The notes under the pieces were generated by a model. It made no database searches. It was not told where the DNA came from and worked only from the letters and a program-made list of their open reading frames with translations. 12,878 nucleotides of DNA, taken from the NCBI GenBank assembly GCA_947460275.1, contig CANHHZ010000036.1, positions 1 through 12,878 of the forward strand, given 5' to 3'. Positions within the stretch are counted from its first letter, which is position 1; each line of letters opens with the position of its first letter. The stretch comes from Sphingobacteriaceae bacterium (GTDB lineage Bacteria; Bacteroidota; Bacteroidia; Sphingobacteriales; Sphingobacteriaceae). Shown piece after piece: positions 12,729 to 12,878 of this stretch. The position numbers and the translations under genes were made by a program.

Positions 12729-12878
12729 ATGATGGCTAAAGATACGTTTTTAAACCGAAAATCAACACTAAATTGCAAAGGCCAACTGGTAGATTTAAAC
12801 ATCCCAGTGGTTATGGCCATTCTAAATATTACCCCTGATTCATTTTATGGTAACAGCCGAATAAACACTGTCGATAAA
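12729..12878 (+). CDS. folP: Dihydropteroate synthase, N-terminal part (cut by window end)
   Basis: The first 50 codons of the folate enzyme that joins p-aminobenzoate to dihydropterin pyrophosphate; it is the sulfonamide target. The signature VVMAILNITPDSFYGNSR (residues 27-44) is the first pterin-binding strand and loop of the TIM barrel and is unmistakable. Two ATGs in tandem (12729 and 12732) could both start it. The upstream lead-in KSTLNCKGQLVDLNIP is normal for Bacteroidota homologues. The rest lies beyond 12878. It is divergent from the DUF1599-aroK operon. Confidence 0.93.
   Translation, partial: MMAKDTFLNRKSTLNCKGQLVDLNIPVVMAILNITPDSFYGNSRINTVDK

Overview
The window looks like a chromosomal segment of a Bacteroidota bacterium, most likely a Sphingobacteriaceae/Pedobacter-type organism. 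Three things support this: no Shine-Dalgarno sequences before the genes, Bacteroidota-style -7 boxes (TAnnTTTG), and typical products (a GH20 hexosaminidase with a chitobiase-type tail, a DUF1599 protein, a BT_3928-like DoxX protein). The genus is an inference from gene style, not a search result.

Left block (1-4950, + strand, moderate GC). It holds the 3' end of asd (aspartate-semialdehyde dehydrogenase) with a strong intrinsic terminator. Three exported envelope or scavenging enzymes follow: a PBP4-type D-Ala-D-Ala carboxypeptidase (dacB), a lipoprotein alpha/beta hydrolase of the proline-iminopeptidase family, and a GH20 beta-N-acetylhexosaminidase ending in its own terminator. Together they suggest peptidoglycan/amino-sugar and peptide trimming outside the cytoplasm.

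Central block (about 4980-9300, + strand, clearly AT-richer). This looks like an accessory island without integrase or transposase. It opens with a free-standing promoter and a compact three-way-junction RNA (4995-5063) whose 3' half resembles the SAM riboswitch clan. Next come a small orphan protein, a translationally coupled HEPN-like/gamma-glutamylcyclotransferase-like pair, a two-TM protein whose natural N-terminus seems cut off by an A7 frameshift, and a decayed tandem duplication. The duplicated unit is an exported protein gene plus a small-protein gene; each copy has lost a different part. A secreted short-repeat protein closes the island.

Right block (9419-12677, - strand, moderate GC). 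This is a tight four-gene operon transcribed leftwards: DUF1599 protein, BT_3928/DoxX-like membrane protein, OppB/DppB-like permease and shikimate kinase (aroK), with gaps of 12, -4 and 2 nt. It diverges from folP (dihydropteroate synthase), whose first 50 codons end the window. aroK and folP supply chorismate and folate synthesis.

The most interesting material is the HEPN-GGCT pair, the structured RNA at the island edge, and the duplicated, differentially eroded small-gene cassette.
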